A DNA stretch of 64,000 bases from Biomphalaria glabrata. Taxonomy: Eukaryota > Mollusca > Gastropoda > Planorbidae. The position numbers and the translations under genes are program-made. The notes beneath the pieces are model-generated. The model did no database searches and was not told where the DNA came from. It worked only from the letters and a program-made list of their open reading frames with translations. The stretch covers positions 45,248,771-45,312,770 of the forward strand of contig NC_074720.1 in the NCBI RefSeq assembly GCF_947242115.1, read 5' to 3'. This document shows positions 1 through 11,284 of the stretch, in pieces (within the stretch, counting starts at the first letter, position 1; each line of letters opens with the position of its first letter).

Positions 1-277
1 TTAGTGGTGAAAGGGTTAATATAGACTAGATCTAAAATATAATAATATATAGATCTCTAGAGATAGATTAGATCTAGATCTATAGAAATCTATACTAAAC
101 TGACTAAATGGTATAATACTATTATAATGTGTATAAGTAGATCTACTGACTAGATGACTACATTGTCTAGATCTATAACTAGTTAGTAGTGTAACTATAA
201 TTTAATACTATAATAATTTAATAAAGTATAGACTCTATAAGTACTATATATAATATAAAAATATAGTATAAATAATA
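1..277. repeat. AT-rich tract rich in AGATCT/TCTAGA words
   Basis: No gene is visible. The tract is built from short palindromic words (AGATCT, TCTAGA, TATA-like runs). The same composition recurs at 3.1-3.45, 24.55-24.87, 25.59-26.18, 40.2-40.5 and 55.6-55.9 kb, so it looks like a genome-wide low-complexity class. Confidence 0.6.
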
Positions 278-281
278 TTAA

Positions 282-464
282 TGGACCTCATTCACCAATC
301 GTAAATAAACACATTTAGCCACGGCATAATATTGTCATATTGATAAAACAATAAAAAATATGTATCACGTGACAGCCACTACGGATGGCATACTTTGTAT
401 AGTAATAGAGGATATAGATAATCACATGGCTAAATGTTTGTTTACAATTAGTGAATAAGGTCCA
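282..464. mobile_element. MITE with long inverted repeats and TTAA target duplication
   Basis: About 183 bp bounded by near-perfect inverted repeats of roughly 40 bp. The left end begins TGGACCTCATTCACC and the right end finishes GGTCCA. TTAA lies directly outside each end (278-281 and 465-468), which is the duplication left by piggyBac-type transposases. There is no coding capacity. The piggyBac assignment rests only on TTAA and is an inference. Confidence 0.75.
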
Positions 465-515
465 TTAACTATATTATAATTTTATTTAGTATGAAAAAAT
501 ATAGTATAAAATAGT

Positions 516-708
516 AGTATTTTAATTAAGTATAGTCTAGTGACTATAGTGATGGTATAGTCAGACAAATAGTATAGACAGATACTCAGATAGTGTGAGA
601 TAGTCATACTATTTTAGTATTATAATTAAGTATAGTCTAGTGACTAGTCTATAGTGACTATACTCAGACTAATAGTATAGACAGATAGTGTGAGATAGTC
701 ATAGTATA
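516..708. repeat. Two-copy tandem repeat of about 95 bp
   Basis: The segment starting near 518 is repeated near 613. Both copies share a core reading TTAAGTATAGTCTAGTGACT and a later part reading AGTGTGAGATAGTCATA. It lies next to the inverted LINE that follows and is non-coding. Confidence 0.6.
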
Positions 709-709
709 A

Positions 710-1490
710 TTCAAAATAGTTGTTAACATTGACATCCTCAAGGGTTTTGAGTCTTAGATAATTAAAATCTTTCGTGTCGAAGCGACAATAGAAATCATTT
801 AACTCGTTGGCCAATGTTTTTTCGTCTCTTGTAGCAAGATTATTTTTAATTTTGACTTGTGCTCCTGCCATTTTGTTCATGATGCCCCACGCCTGTCTCA
901 TGCCACTTGTATTAATTGAGTCTTCCAGCTTGGTGCGGTAGTTTCTCCTTCCTTCCTCAAGAACGACGTTGAGATTTCGTTGAGCAATTTTCCTTGTCTG
1001 TCCATCGCCACTCATAAATGCTCTTTTCTTTTTTATTATTTCCCATTTTATTTTTGCAGTGACCCATGGTTTATTGTTGGGGTATATCTTGATGCTCTTA
1101 GTGCTGACACACATGTTTTCGCAGAATTTGATGTAATTTGTCACTGCGTCGACCCATTCTTCCAGATTGGAAGTGGTCTCTTTAAACAAATTCCAGTCAG
1201 TGCAGTCTAGACATCCCTGTAGTTTGAGAATATTGTCTTGAGTCCATTCTTGTACGTTTTTTTGAATGATTTTTCCTTCTTTAAGTTTTGTACGGTAAGT
1301 AGGCAGCAGTTGTATTGTTTTGTGGTCCGATGATCCTAGTGGTGGCTTTTCACGAGATGTGAATGCTCCTTTGATGTTACAATAACATAAGTCCAGAGTT
1401 CTGTGCTCTCTTGTCGGACATGAAATGTGTTGATAGAAGGTGGGTAGGTCACCCTTCAAGGTGCATTTATTAAAATCACCCAGTTTAACT
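710..1490 (-). mobile_element. LINE (L2/CR1-like), inverted 5' segment
   Basis: A minus-strand open frame (about 1459 to 700) encodes the end of an endonuclease domain and the linker towards reverse transcriptase. The LDLCY...PPLGxSDH signature is typical of the L2/CR1 group, and a lysine-rich linker follows. Reading continues from the opposite strand at 1490, where the C-terminal end of a similar element starts on the + strand. The simplest view is one insertion whose 5' part was inverted during target-primed reverse transcription. The clade is assigned from motifs only. Confidence 0.65.
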
Positions 1491-2030
1491 ACTGGTGCGT
1501 CAGGTGTCCTCGTTTAATGTTAGCAAAAAGGCCTTGGCTATGTTTTATCACGCTCACATCTGCAATATTTTAAGTTTCAATATCACTGCCTGGTATGGCA
1601 ATCTGAGCATTAAAAATAGGAATAAACTTTATAGAATCCTAAATGCTGCTGGCAAAATCATTGGCAAAAAACAAACCCCATTTGGGCAGTTGTTTGAGAC
1701 AAACATCTCTAAAAAAGCTAACAAGATTTTCGAAATAAAGAATCACCCTTTGTGTCAGGATTTTGTGATTTTACCATCACAAAAGAGATACAAGACACCG
1801 ATAGCAAAGACAAACAGACACAAACACTCTTTTGTTCCCCTGGCAATCAAATCATTAAATAAGAACAATCTGGTATAAACTTTGTCACATGTAAATTATG
1901 AGTGAGTCTGGTGTGTATGTACACTTTGGTTTCTTATAGTTATAATGTTTTTTGTTTGGTGTAATGCACAAATTGTAAGACAAATTTCCTTATGGATAAT
2001 AAAGATTATTATTATTATTATGATAATAAT
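1491..2030 (+). mobile_element. LINE (L2/CR1-like) 3' end with simple-repeat tail
   Basis: The + strand frame at 1495-1878 encodes the typical last ~120 residues of an L2/CR1-like reverse transcriptase, with a SFNVSKKAL...FYHAHI start and a ...NHPLCQDF block. A short 3' UTR ends in GGATAATAAAGATTATTATT repeats, the usual tail of such elements. The upstream protein part lies inverted at 710-1490. Confidence 0.65.
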
Positions 2031-2039
2031 GACTATTGT

Positions 2040-3240
2040 GATTGTCTAGATCTATAGTAATATATTTTATATAAATAATAATAAATTATAATAGATCTTT
2101 TATAAACTAGATCTAGAGTAGTTTATGCTATTTGGACACCTATAGGCCAAAATTTGACTTTGTTTGACTTTGACAGCGCGTTATTTGACAATGGTTCGAC
2201 ATAGAAAAGAAATAAGTATCAAAATCTTCTTTAGTTTAAGTTTAAGGAGAATAAGGATGACTACTTATATTTGTACCCCTAACCTATGTTTGTTATTATA
2301 TTTAAGGGCAACGAGGCCGTGTGTTTTCATTTAATGCAGACAAATTTGACCCACATTATTTTATTCCGGAGACCATTTAATTTATTTCAGACAGTCTCTA
2401 TATTTAGGCATCAATAAACTCTGATTTTAATTCTATATTAACATTAACTAAATTTTTGTTTTTTGTTTATTAAATTAATTTAATAAATTTCTAATACAGA
2501 TGATCTTTTGTAGTATAGTACAGGTTAGGATAGCCATTCTTGCCTAAATAGCTGAATCCTCTATATTCTCTCTCTATAAATCTATCTAGTAGGTCTAGAT
2601 CTAGGCATTTAGCTACATTCAATGTACCAAGCTCACTACAAACATTTGCCCATTTATTCTCTATGAAAAAAACAAACAAACAAATATAATATATAAGATC
2701 ATTAACATTGATGTCCAAAACTGGCTGTCTGAAATAAATTTTGGTAAAGAAAATCGTAATTTAATTCCAACACCCTATTATTTTTGTTGTATAAAATCAA
2801 ACAACTTGGCTTATGAATCAAATAAAACAGCTCCAAAAAAACAGAATAAGTATTGCCGGGCTCATTAGCATAGACTTAGCAAACCAAAAAATATAGTCTT
2901 AACCCTAGGAAGAGGTAAAGTCCTCCGGGTAACATAGGGAAAAACAAAAACCTGATGTAGACATTTGAAATTCTTTTTTCTTACATAAAAAGACAACTAA
3001 ATGGAAGGAAATTGGGTCAGAATCATTGGAAATGGACATGCTAGTTTCATATTAAATATCAAAATAAAGATTTAATGACCACACAAACAGCTAGTGTCCG
3101 AATTCATGTAATGTCCGGATTAAATAAACTACTCTCTATATAATTATATTAGATCTATATTACATTATTAGTATATATAGATTCTAGTTTCTAGATCTAT
3201 CTCTCTATATATATATATTTATATCTCTAGATGTAGTATT
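2040..3240. other. No gene seen
   Basis: AT-rich DNA with only short chance frames. I see no domain, splice-flanked exon or known repeat in this stretch, apart from more AGATCT-rich sequence after about 3130. Confidence 0.4.
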
Positions 3241-3244
3241 TGTG

Positions 3245-3355
3245 GATGGCTGCCTGGTCGTGCGGTTTGTGCACTGGACTGTCGTTTGAATTTATCGAAC
3301 CATGCCCACTCCCATCCACCGTCCTCCTGCTGGTGGTCTTCACGTCTGACCGAAA
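3245..3355 (+). mobile_element. tRNA-derived SINE (family C)
   Basis: Starts TGGCTGCCTGGTCGTGCGG (A-box-like), followed by a degenerate B box. The same unit is on the minus strand at 26255-26375, where the B-box-like TGGTTCAAACCC is better kept. The copy is 3'-truncated or decayed. Confidence 0.6.
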
Positions 3356-3764
3356 CTATGATATCTAGATCTATATGGTGACTATGACTATGAGTAAACT
3401 AAGTGACAGTCTACTAGAGTCTAGATCTGAATCTAGATCAAGTATTACAGTTAGACTACGGTATTAGTGACAGTAAGAAAGCCAAAGTGCTGCCTGTAAT
3501 CCTGTATTGTTGCATGATGTAGAATTTTAGTGCATCTAGAAATCCAGTCCATTCCTGTATGATTTATGTATATGATGATCAAGTCATGTATATGTATCAC
3601 ATATGATGTCAAGATGATGAGATTTATCACTACATCTAGATCTTATTTAACCTATTTAATACAAAATAGTTATTTTGAAAGAAATACTTAAGACATCGTA
3701 AAATATGAATAGAGCTAATATTTTTTTTTGTTTTAATATTGTCATTATTTTTCAGTCATTTTGC

Positions 3765-5960
3765 AGGAAACACTTTTCATCCATCCATCCCAATGGCACT
3801 ACAGCCCATGGAGGGCTTTAGCTGGCTTCAACACATCCCTCCATTCAGATCTCTCCTTAGCCTTTTATCTCCGTCACTATCTGTGGGTCTTCATACAATT
3901 GATATATCTCATGGTTAGTACATGTCCTCCACCCTGTTTCATCTTGTATAGCACCATAGATTTAGAATTTTACGTTCCCAAGTATTTAGTATATTTTCGG
4001 TTGTCTTTGTCAGCATTCAGGTCTCACTTGCATACACTGCAGCTGGTCTTATGGTTTTGTATATTATTTTCTTGTTTTTTCATATTGTTTTGTTCTTAAG
4101 TAAATGGTGGGTGCTATAAAATGCCCTGTTGCCTCCTGATATTCTTTCCTTTATTTCTGTTTAGTAGGTCATTTTTTAAATCAATTGTACTTCCTAGATA
4201 TTTGAATGCTTTGACATTTTCAAATTTGTGATTTATGATTTTAATATATGGTCCTATCTTTTTGATTGTCTCTTGTCATTGCGATGTACTTGGGTTTACT
4301 GTCATTGACCTCAAGTCCTGCTGGTCGAGATGCTTCTAGTTGTGTGAAAAAACTAGCAATGTCAGAGGTTTCTTTACCCAATAAGGCAATTCATCTGCAT
4401 AAGCAAGGTATTGTAGAGGTTAGCTGTATATCGTCCCTGTTGGTTGTGGAAACATATTTTCTCTCCTGAAGTATTTAAAAAGTTAGTAATATTTCCCCTC
4501 AAGTTTATGTGTTTATTTCTTATAACTCTCCAGTGTCAAATTGAAAAGCATGCAAGTAAGTGAGTCACCTTGTCTTAATCCTCTTTTAATTTTAAATTCC
4601 AGTGAGTGTTCTCCTTCTATCATGACTTTACTTTTTGAGTTATTTAAAGTCATATATGTATAAGTCTTGTCAGTTTGTTAGGTATTCAAAAATTTTGTAG
4701 AGTGTCATATAGATATTTCCATTTGATACTGTCATAGGCCATTTTATAATCTAAATAGAGTTGGTGGATAGGTATGCTGTATTCAAGGCATTTTTCTATT
4801 ATAAATCTTAGTGTGAAGATGTGATCAGTTGTGGATCTATCTGATCTGAAATCAGATTAGTAGTCACCTAAGATTTCTTCTGAGTATTTTCCAAGCCTCT
4901 TAGTTATAAGCCTAGACAGGATCTTATAAGTCACATTTAGTAGAGAGATTCCTCTGTAATTGCAGCACTTTAGCTTGGATCCTTTTTTGTGTATTGGGAT
5001 TATAAGAGCTGTTTCCCATTCTCTTGGTATTACTTCTTCTTCCCAAATTCTGGATATTAGTCTGTGTATTTGGGAATCTAAGTCTTTTCCTCCATATTTA
5101 ATTAGTTCTGCTGTAATTTGGTCCTCTCCTGGTGCTTTGTGATTCTTCGTGGTCCTAATTATTTCTGATGTTTCAATGAGTGTTGGTTCTCTAAGGGATC
5201 TGGTCCTCCAATGTGACAGTTCATATACTTCATTGTCCCCTCAAAGTATTCAGCCCATTCCACAATCAAAGAATTTAAATAATTCAACCGTTTTACTAGA
5301 AATAGTTTTACCTTTCAGCAAAGGAAAATGTCAAAATCTGTTTTCACTTGCTTGCCTGGAAAAATGGGAAAGTTTTGTTTGAAAAGATTTAGCATTCACA
5401 TACATTTCATGTGCATTACCTCCGAAGAAAAAAAAAAGTTTGAGTCTTCCACTCTTCATTAGAAATATTAGTAGCAAAGTCATAGTCAATGTCCTTCAAG
5501 GAACATAACAATTTCTTCCTTTCTATTACTTACAGGTATAAATCCAATGACATTATCTGCCATTTTCTTTTTACAGCAAAACCTGTACCTAAGTTAATGC
5601 TTCCACCACTATAAAATATAGTATGTATATACTCCTTAGTTCTGAGAATGTCTTTCCACCTGGTTTCCTGTATGGCCTCAAGAGGTATCCTTTATTTCTT
5701 TAACACTTCAGTAAGTTGGGCTAGCGCACCTGCTCTATAAAGGCTTTGCATGTTGCATGTCCTTTTCCAGGCCGAGGCCATTTTCCTTTGAGATCTGTCC
5801 AGGTTTTCTTGTGAGTAGAAGCTTTCATAACAGTATTTGTTTTTTATATGACAAAGTAGTTAGGGCTGCCCCTTTCAGCTCTCTGGATAGCTGCCTTTAT
5901 TTTCAGGTAAGGTGCCATAGCCTTTGTGGATCCTTCCACTAATTTCTCACAATTTATTGA
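3765..5960 (-). mobile_element. RTE-like LINE relic
   Basis: A decayed minus-strand copy of the element at 31167-35504. Its 3' end carries the same (CCAT)n-type tail, seen on + as CCATCCATCC. The middle parallels the reverse transcriptase region, where the + strand reads GTGATTTGGTCC-like antisense of APGEDQITAE. The right end near 5700-5950 matches the endonuclease start and 5' leader of the 35.2-35.5 kb copy. Several stops and indels make it non-functional. It is clearly older than the 31-35 kb copy. Confidence 0.7.
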
Positions 5961-6310
5961 ATAAGAATTAGAAAAAGCTGAAAGGAAAGAGAGGGATAAA
6001 CTAGAAACAGATATAGGGGAATAAGAGAAAGAGATGAAAGAGCAGCTCAACGAGCTCATCAAAAAGAATTAAAAGACTTAGAACTCAGACAAAAAGAAAG
6101 TGAGGAATGGATAGAACTAGCAAAAGTAGAAGCAGCCAAAGTAAACCTTAATATATCGACCCAACAAACATCTCCAAATTCCATAACTTTAACATCAAAG
6201 AGGAAACTCTTGAAAATTACTTGGATCAATTTGAACACATAGCTTCAACCTACACAGTGTTTAGTGAAGAAATGGCAAAAGAATAATTATTCTGTCTGGA
6301 GAATCCTCTC
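5960..6310 (+). mobile_element. gag-like fragment of an LTR retroelement (fossil)
   Basis: The + strand encodes a charged coiled-coil stretch followed by a block like ENYLDQFEHIAS, which resembles the N-terminal capsid part of Ty3/gypsy-type gag proteins. No LTRs are recognisable. This is an old, broken fragment. Confidence 0.45.
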
Positions 6311-7510
6311 TCGATATTAATTGGAAAAAATATATATTTGTTTGGTTTTGTATATTGTAATAATTCTGATTCTCTCTAACAGGCCTTCTGTAAACACTGC
6401 TCAACAGAACACATCTAACTCAAGAACTTGACAACAAGAGTTCCAAAATAATGTGGTACTTTAATAACAAACTATCTCTCTATCTCATTCTGGACTTGTG
6501 ACTGCTTCACTCAAGGATTCACTGTCCCTAGACCGACTTCACGGTAGACTGACAGTTTGGTCCCCAAAAATCACATGGGACATATTTTTGTGTAACATTC
6601 ATACCAGTACTGTCCCTTGTACACCAACACAGTATGCTGAACTGTTTTACTGGCCTGGGTCACATTTGTCAGGTTATCACACACAGTTAACCCTATCGCA
6701 TCTTTCAGAAATAACCATTTCTTCAACCAAGCCCAAACTTCTCGCTGGATGGCAGAGGATGAGCTGGGTTAAAACTTGGAACAACATCTAGATGACAGGA
6801 TGGTTGATCGATTACCATATGAACAGGCAGGCATCCATCTGTATTTCTAGTACTCAATTCAATATAATATATCAAAAACTAACCCTATAGCACTATTTTT
6901 AGGCTATCTTTTAGATTCTGTAGAACAGAATGTTACATATTACACAGCACTATATCTAGGCTACAAAGCACATATTCCAAAGCACAATAATTGAACTCAA
7001 AAACATTTAATAAATGAGTTGCCTATCTCTTTAAATAAGTCTCAAGTGTCTCACATTAATGTGATCTCTAATAACACAGCAAAATCTAATCTGTTTGTTT
7101 TTTAACTATCACTCAAGGTGATGCTACATATGATGTCATCTGTATTTTGTTGATGTTGCTGTTCCTTTATCACTGCATCTCTTTGTGTCAATTTTCAGAT
7201 TCATTTAGTTTTATTTTGTATACGATTGCTGATGCAGAGCTATAACGAGTATCACAAACTTTTTTGACTATTTTTATTAGAAGAGTCCACTTTCTTCTAG
7301 ACACATTACATAAGCAGCAATGTTTTCATTAGCTTTTTCACGTTTGACATTAAGAACTCTAGCAATTGTTATTATTATTCATATTGTCTGATTTAGATCA
7401 ATAATATGTCTAATCTGGGTCTGTCAAGTTTGTGTTGATCAGAAGATTGATTGTTTCTGTACACATAGTATTACTCTTATTAACAGACTTACAGATCTTG
7501 ACATATGTTG
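6310..7510. other. No gene seen
   Basis: Only short frames without recognisable domains (for example a 97-codon frame at 6498-6791). I see no splice-flanked exon and no clear repeat. Confidence 0.35.
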
Positions 7511-7511
7511 G

Positions 7512-7812
7512 GAAGCATGGCCCAGAGGCTAAGTACGTTTGTGTTGGCTACCTATTAAGTGGGCTCGAGGTTCGACACCCAACTTGAGCAAAGCACCTAA
7601 AGGCATCACGGAAAACCTTCTCCCAGATACCCCCCCCCCCTCCACTGGTCCACAAATGAGATTGGAACATAGCGTTCTGAGCATGCTATAAGCATGAAAG
7701 TAGCGCTATATAAAAGCTATTAATTATTAATTATAATTGGAACATAGCGTTCTGAGCATGCTATAAGCATGAAAGTAGCGCTATATAAAAGCTATTAATT
7801 ATTAATTATAAT
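7512..7812 (+). mobile_element. tRNA-derived SINE (family A) with duplicated 3' end
   Basis: The A-box-like TGGCCCAGAGG is near 7518 and the B-box-like GAGGTTCGACACC is near 7565, giving a polymerase III-type promoter. A tRNA-unrelated body with a C tract follows, then a tail containing GCTATATAAAAGC. The last ~76 bp, from GGAACATAGCG to TTAATTATAAT, occurs twice in tandem. A shorter copy lies at 9262-9425 and a fragment at 63288-63382. Confidence 0.75.
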
Positions 7813-8148
7813 ATGTATATTCCAAAGAACAATAATAAATAAATCTGTGTGTGTCTATGTGCTATGTAGCCTAGACTAGATATAGTGCTGTGTAAAATGT
7901 AATATAGCCTAAATTTTTTTTTATCAGAATCTAAAATATAGCCTCTAGAAATTGTGCTGTAGAGTTAGTTTTTGACAGAGTGTGAGTTAAATTGAATAAA
8001 TAATTAGTTATAATTAAGTGACCATGTATTCTCTGACCCAGTTTCTTGAGTTAATAGCTTGCCTTATTTTTTTGTCAGTAATAAACATAAATAGACATAG
8101 GTTTACATGAGTTAACTTAAGTTTTCTTTTTGATTTCCTTCCTTCAAG
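7813..8148. other. Intronic or intergenic, no gene seen
   Basis: AT-rich sequence leading into the potassium-channel exon. A pyrimidine-rich stretch (TTTTCTTTTTGATTTCCTTCCTTCAAG) serves as its acceptor tract. Nothing else is recognised. Confidence 0.4.
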
Positions 8149-8335
8149 TATCTGCACTATTCAAGACATTCAGAGAGGAAGCAGCAGCTCAAACTTCAAC
8201 ATTTTTGAGTCTTTCAATTTTGCTGTTGTCACGTTCTCCACTGTTGGCTATGGAGATGTTTCCTCTGACATTTGGCTGGGCTGACTCTTAATGATTCTAA
8301 CCATTTCCCTGGCATTTGTTTTTATACCTAGCCAG
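8149..8335 (+). pseudogene. KCNT: Slo2/KCNT-type potassium channel, pore-S6 exon with in-frame TGA
   Basis: This exon encodes the pore helix, selectivity filter and S6 of a sodium-activated (Slo2/KCNT) potassium channel, a tetrameric plasma-membrane channel. The frame starts CTIQDIQRG, passes through VTFSTVGYGD (filter TVGYGD) and continues SSDIWLG, then a hydrophobic S6 ending FIPSQ. Family members read CGIQ...TFSTVGYGD...IW and end ...LP.Q before FEEL, so the match is close. A pyrimidine-rich AAG acceptor precedes it and CAG|GTAAT follows it in phase 0. Codon 8282-8284 is TGA where relatives have a polar or basic residue after the W-x-x stretch. CGA to TGA is the simplest origin. The rest of the exon is well kept, so the mutation is recent or the base is wrong. 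Most other channel exons are not seen nearby. Confidence 0.8.
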
Positions 8336-8454
8336 GTAATCATACTCAAGTCTCATAATCTAGTCTAAGTATTTTTAGGATTAGTTCATAATCTAGCTAA
8401 GTATTTTTACAGTTATTTCATAATTTTGCTATGTTATTTTATAGTTCCCCTTTC

Positions 8455-8705
8455 AGACCTTGTGATCTATTGGGAAGATCATGTAAATGTCATCTGTTTC
8501 TGTAGCCCATAGTTAATGAGGGTGATATGTGGCCAGCATAATGACCTACCGATTTTACTTTTCCACAACTAATGTCAGGTACCCATTAGAACTGGATGGA
8601 ATCATAAGTGCCATATGATCCCAAAATAAAAATCCCAGTCTTCACCAGGATTTGAACCCAGAACTTCCCCTGGTTCGGAAGCCACTCAGCCACCATGTCT
8701 CAATG
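8455..8705 (-). mobile_element. tRNA-like SINE (family B), minus strand
   Basis: On the minus strand it runs from CATGGTGGCTGAGTGGCTTCC (A-box-like GGCTGAGTGG) through a B-box-like GGGTTCAAATCC to GATCACAAGGTCTG. Relatives lie at 9600, 11285, 12545, 22060 (minus), 36150 (minus) and 47935. Confidence 0.75.
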
Positions 8706-8849
8706 TAATGTTATATAGTTGGGCATTATCAAATAAATAATCTTAATGTATTTCATAATCTTATTAATCAATCATATACATATTTCATTATGAAGTTAAG
8801 TTAATAATATTTTGTAATGTCTCTTAGTTATAACTTGTTCTTTACCTTA

Positions 8850-9155
8850 CCTTTACCTATCCCTTAGTCTGTTGGACCGTTGGGGCACCAGGCAAGATTT
8901 GTCGACCGTCTTTCTCCATTCCTCCCTTTTTTTTGCCTTGTTCAGAACCTCTCTCAATGGCAGGCCTGTCCATTCTTTAATGTTGTCCTCCCATCGCTTT
9001 TTCTGTCTGCCTCTGCTTCTTTTCCCTGGCACTGTTCCCTGAAGAAAGGTCTTTGCGAGCCCCGTAGATCTTGTAATGTGGCCAAAGGTTTTAAGCTTTC
9101 TTTTTTTCACAATAGTAAGCAGGTCGTCATGAGCTCCGATCGCTACACACAACTA
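8850..9155 (-). mobile_element. LINE 3' end, minus strand
   Basis: The minus strand frame encodes the end of a LINE reverse transcriptase protein. It has a LKTFGHITRSTGL block, an RGRQKKRWEDNI block and W-rich C-terminal motifs (EEWRKTVDKSC). The 3' side has the sense text GGTGCCCCAACGGTCC. Short copies of this 3' end also occur at 35735-35790 and 50390-50465 on the + strand. It is severely 5'-truncated. Confidence 0.7.
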
Positions 9156-9261
9156 TACACAAATAATCTAGAAAGGTACACATGGGCATGTATTGACTTG
9201 GCCATTTGACATTATAAATATTTATTTTCATCAGTATCTAAAACTAATCTTTGCCTTTAGA

Positions 9262-9425
9262 TGTGGGATCTAGAGGCTAAGTACGCTTGAGATTGGCAGC
9301 ACGGAAAACCTTCTCCCAGATAACTACCCCCTACTGGTCCACAAATGAGATTGAGCCAAAGCGCTCTGAGCATGCTATATGCATGAAAGTTGCACTATAT
9401 AAAAGCAATAAATTAATTAATTAAT
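9262..9425 (+). mobile_element. SINE (family A), internally shortened
   Basis: Shares AGAGGCTAAGTACG, GGAAAACCTTCTCCCAGATA and the TATATAAAAGC tail with the 7512 copy. It lacks the B-box segment between them, so it can no longer have a complete internal promoter. It ends in TTAATTAATT repeats. Confidence 0.7.
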
Positions 9426-9599
9426 TAGTTGAAAATTTTGATTTTAGTTATCAAAAAAAGTGTTTCTTTTAAAGTTTTTTTTTATGTTCCTTGAAAAATG
9501 AAGTTTATGTAGTAATCCAAACCTCCTCTTGGGTGGTGGGGATCCCAGAGTGCATAACATATGACCAGGGAACAATGTTATAAAAATTAGTTACAAACA

Positions 9600-9735
9600 T
9601 ACCTGGGAGCATGGGTGCTGAGTCGTAAAATGCTTGGCTTCCAAACTGAGGGATCTTGAGTTCAAATACAGGTGAAGACTGTGTTTTGAACTTCTGGAAT
9701 CAAGGATGCCTTAGAGTCCACTAAACTCTAATGCC
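9600..9735 (+). mobile_element. SINE (family B), 5' part
   Basis: The tRNA-like head TGGGTGCTGAGTCG...GAGTTCAAATACAGG corresponds to the start of the 12545 copy. It is 3'-truncated where a LINE tail fragment begins. Confidence 0.55.
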
Positions 9736-9744
9736 TACCTCATA

Positions 9745-9855
9745 TGGGTTGCCTGAATCAGCAAGAGAAACCAATGACTTAGCAGAGTAATTCACTGATT
9801 GACTTGCACGACTAGATTGACATAAGAATTGCAAAGTAATTATCTTGTCTTTTGA
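9745..9855 (+). mobile_element. CR1/L2-like LINE 3' fragment
   Basis: Contains GGGTTGCCTGAATCAGC and GCACGACTAGATTGACATAAG. This is the sense orientation of the tail sequence that occurs on the minus strand near 23.1, 29.5, 52.8 and 58.6 kb, where it encodes the REWNGLPESARKTNDLAEF-type end of a LINE reverse transcriptase. Confidence 0.6.
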
Positions 9856-9877
9856 TGGAACATATATATATATATAA

Positions 9878-11090
9878 GCCCTTCGAAGTATCAAACGGGG
9901 TAAAACAAGGCTGTGTCCTATCACCTATTTTGTTCAGTATCATGTTCTCCGCTATGCTGACAGATGCATTCACAAATAGAGAAAACAACGGGATAAATAT
10001 ATCATACAGATTTGATGGTGGCCTATTCAACCCGAGGCGGCTTAAAGCAAAATCAAAAACAAATGCAGCAGTAATCAGAGACTTGCTATTTGCTGACGAC
10101 TGTGCCCTAAATGCCTGCTCTGAAAACGATCTGCAGAGCATCGTCAGTGACTTCTCAAGAGCATGCTCAGACTTCGGCCTTACCATCAATACGAACAAGA
10201 CTGAAGTCTTATATCTACCTGCTCCTGGGAAAGCCTACTTGGATCCAAGCATCACTATAAATGGACAGGATATAAACGCAGTGGACAAATTCACATATCT
10301 TGGCAGCACACTCTCCAGGAATGGAAAAATCGATAGTGAAATCGATCTGCGTATCGCCAAGGCCAGTGCATCCTATGGCAGACTGTCTAAAACTGTCTGG
10401 AACAGACGTGGCATCACCACAAACACAAAGCTAGGGGTCTATAGAGCTGTCATCCTCCCTACATTGCTCTATGCCTCAGAAACATGGACAGTGTACAGTA
10501 AACATGCAAAGAAACTGAACCACTTCCACATGACATGTCAGAAAAATACTAAATGTCAAATTGCAAGACAAAATACCAGATACAGAAGTTCTTCTAAGAG
10601 TGTGTCTGCAAAGCATCCACACAATCCTGATGCAGTCCCAGCTGCGATGGGCAGGTCACATCTACAGAATGGAAGACCACCGCATCCCTAAACGACTCTT
10701 GAATGGCCAACTAAGCGAAGGAAAGCGCTTGCAAGGTGGTCAAAGAAAGCGCTTCAGGGGCACCCTCAAAGCTTCTCTGAAGGTGTTCAGCATAGATCCA
10801 GGCACCTGGGAGACAGAGGCACATGACAGAGCATCATGGCGTCGCGCTGTGAAAACTGGCGCACAGGTTGCTAAGAAAAAAAGAACAACGCTGGCAGAAG
10901 AAAAACGCCAGAAAAGAAAAGCAAGGCAAACAACACTAGCTCCAGCTGGAATAACCTGCCCAGTGTGCGTCCGAATATTCCGGGCTCACATAGGTCTCAC
11001 CAGCCACATGAGGAGGCATAAAACCCCAGTGCAAAGCCCTCAGCCCCCTGGATGACAAAGTGGTCATCATCGAACCACGATGGACGAACT
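9878..11090 (+). mobile_element. LINE reverse transcriptase C-terminal half with C2H2 finger
   Basis: Two overlapping + frames (9852-10691 and 10561-11055) cover the C-terminal half of a non-LTR retrotransposon protein. The visible order is GVKQGCVLSP (RT motif 4), LLFADDCAL (the catalytic FADD motif), TYLGSTLS, and LPTLLYASETWT. The second frame has LRWAGHIYRM and a terminal C-x2-C...H-x3-H finger (CPVCVRIF...SHMRRH). One frame change near 10560 separates the two parts. The 5' half is missing, and the copy sits between TA-dinucleotide runs at 9862-9877 and 11093-11125. It encodes DNA-copying activity for its own RNA, but this copy is dead by truncation. The clade is not assigned. Confidence 0.8.
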
Positions 11091-11284
11091 ATATGTTATA
11101 TATATATTTATATATATATAATATGAGTGTTTCTCCAGTACTGGTGACAAAAAGTGTCACTTTAGGCCAAAAATTAAAGTGGAAGGTTTTGGTTTTATTT
11201 TAAGTGTATTCACTTCTTTACTCATTGTACTTTAAGAATTTATCAATAAAAAATGAATAGGAATACATACATTTCCTCAGCAGT

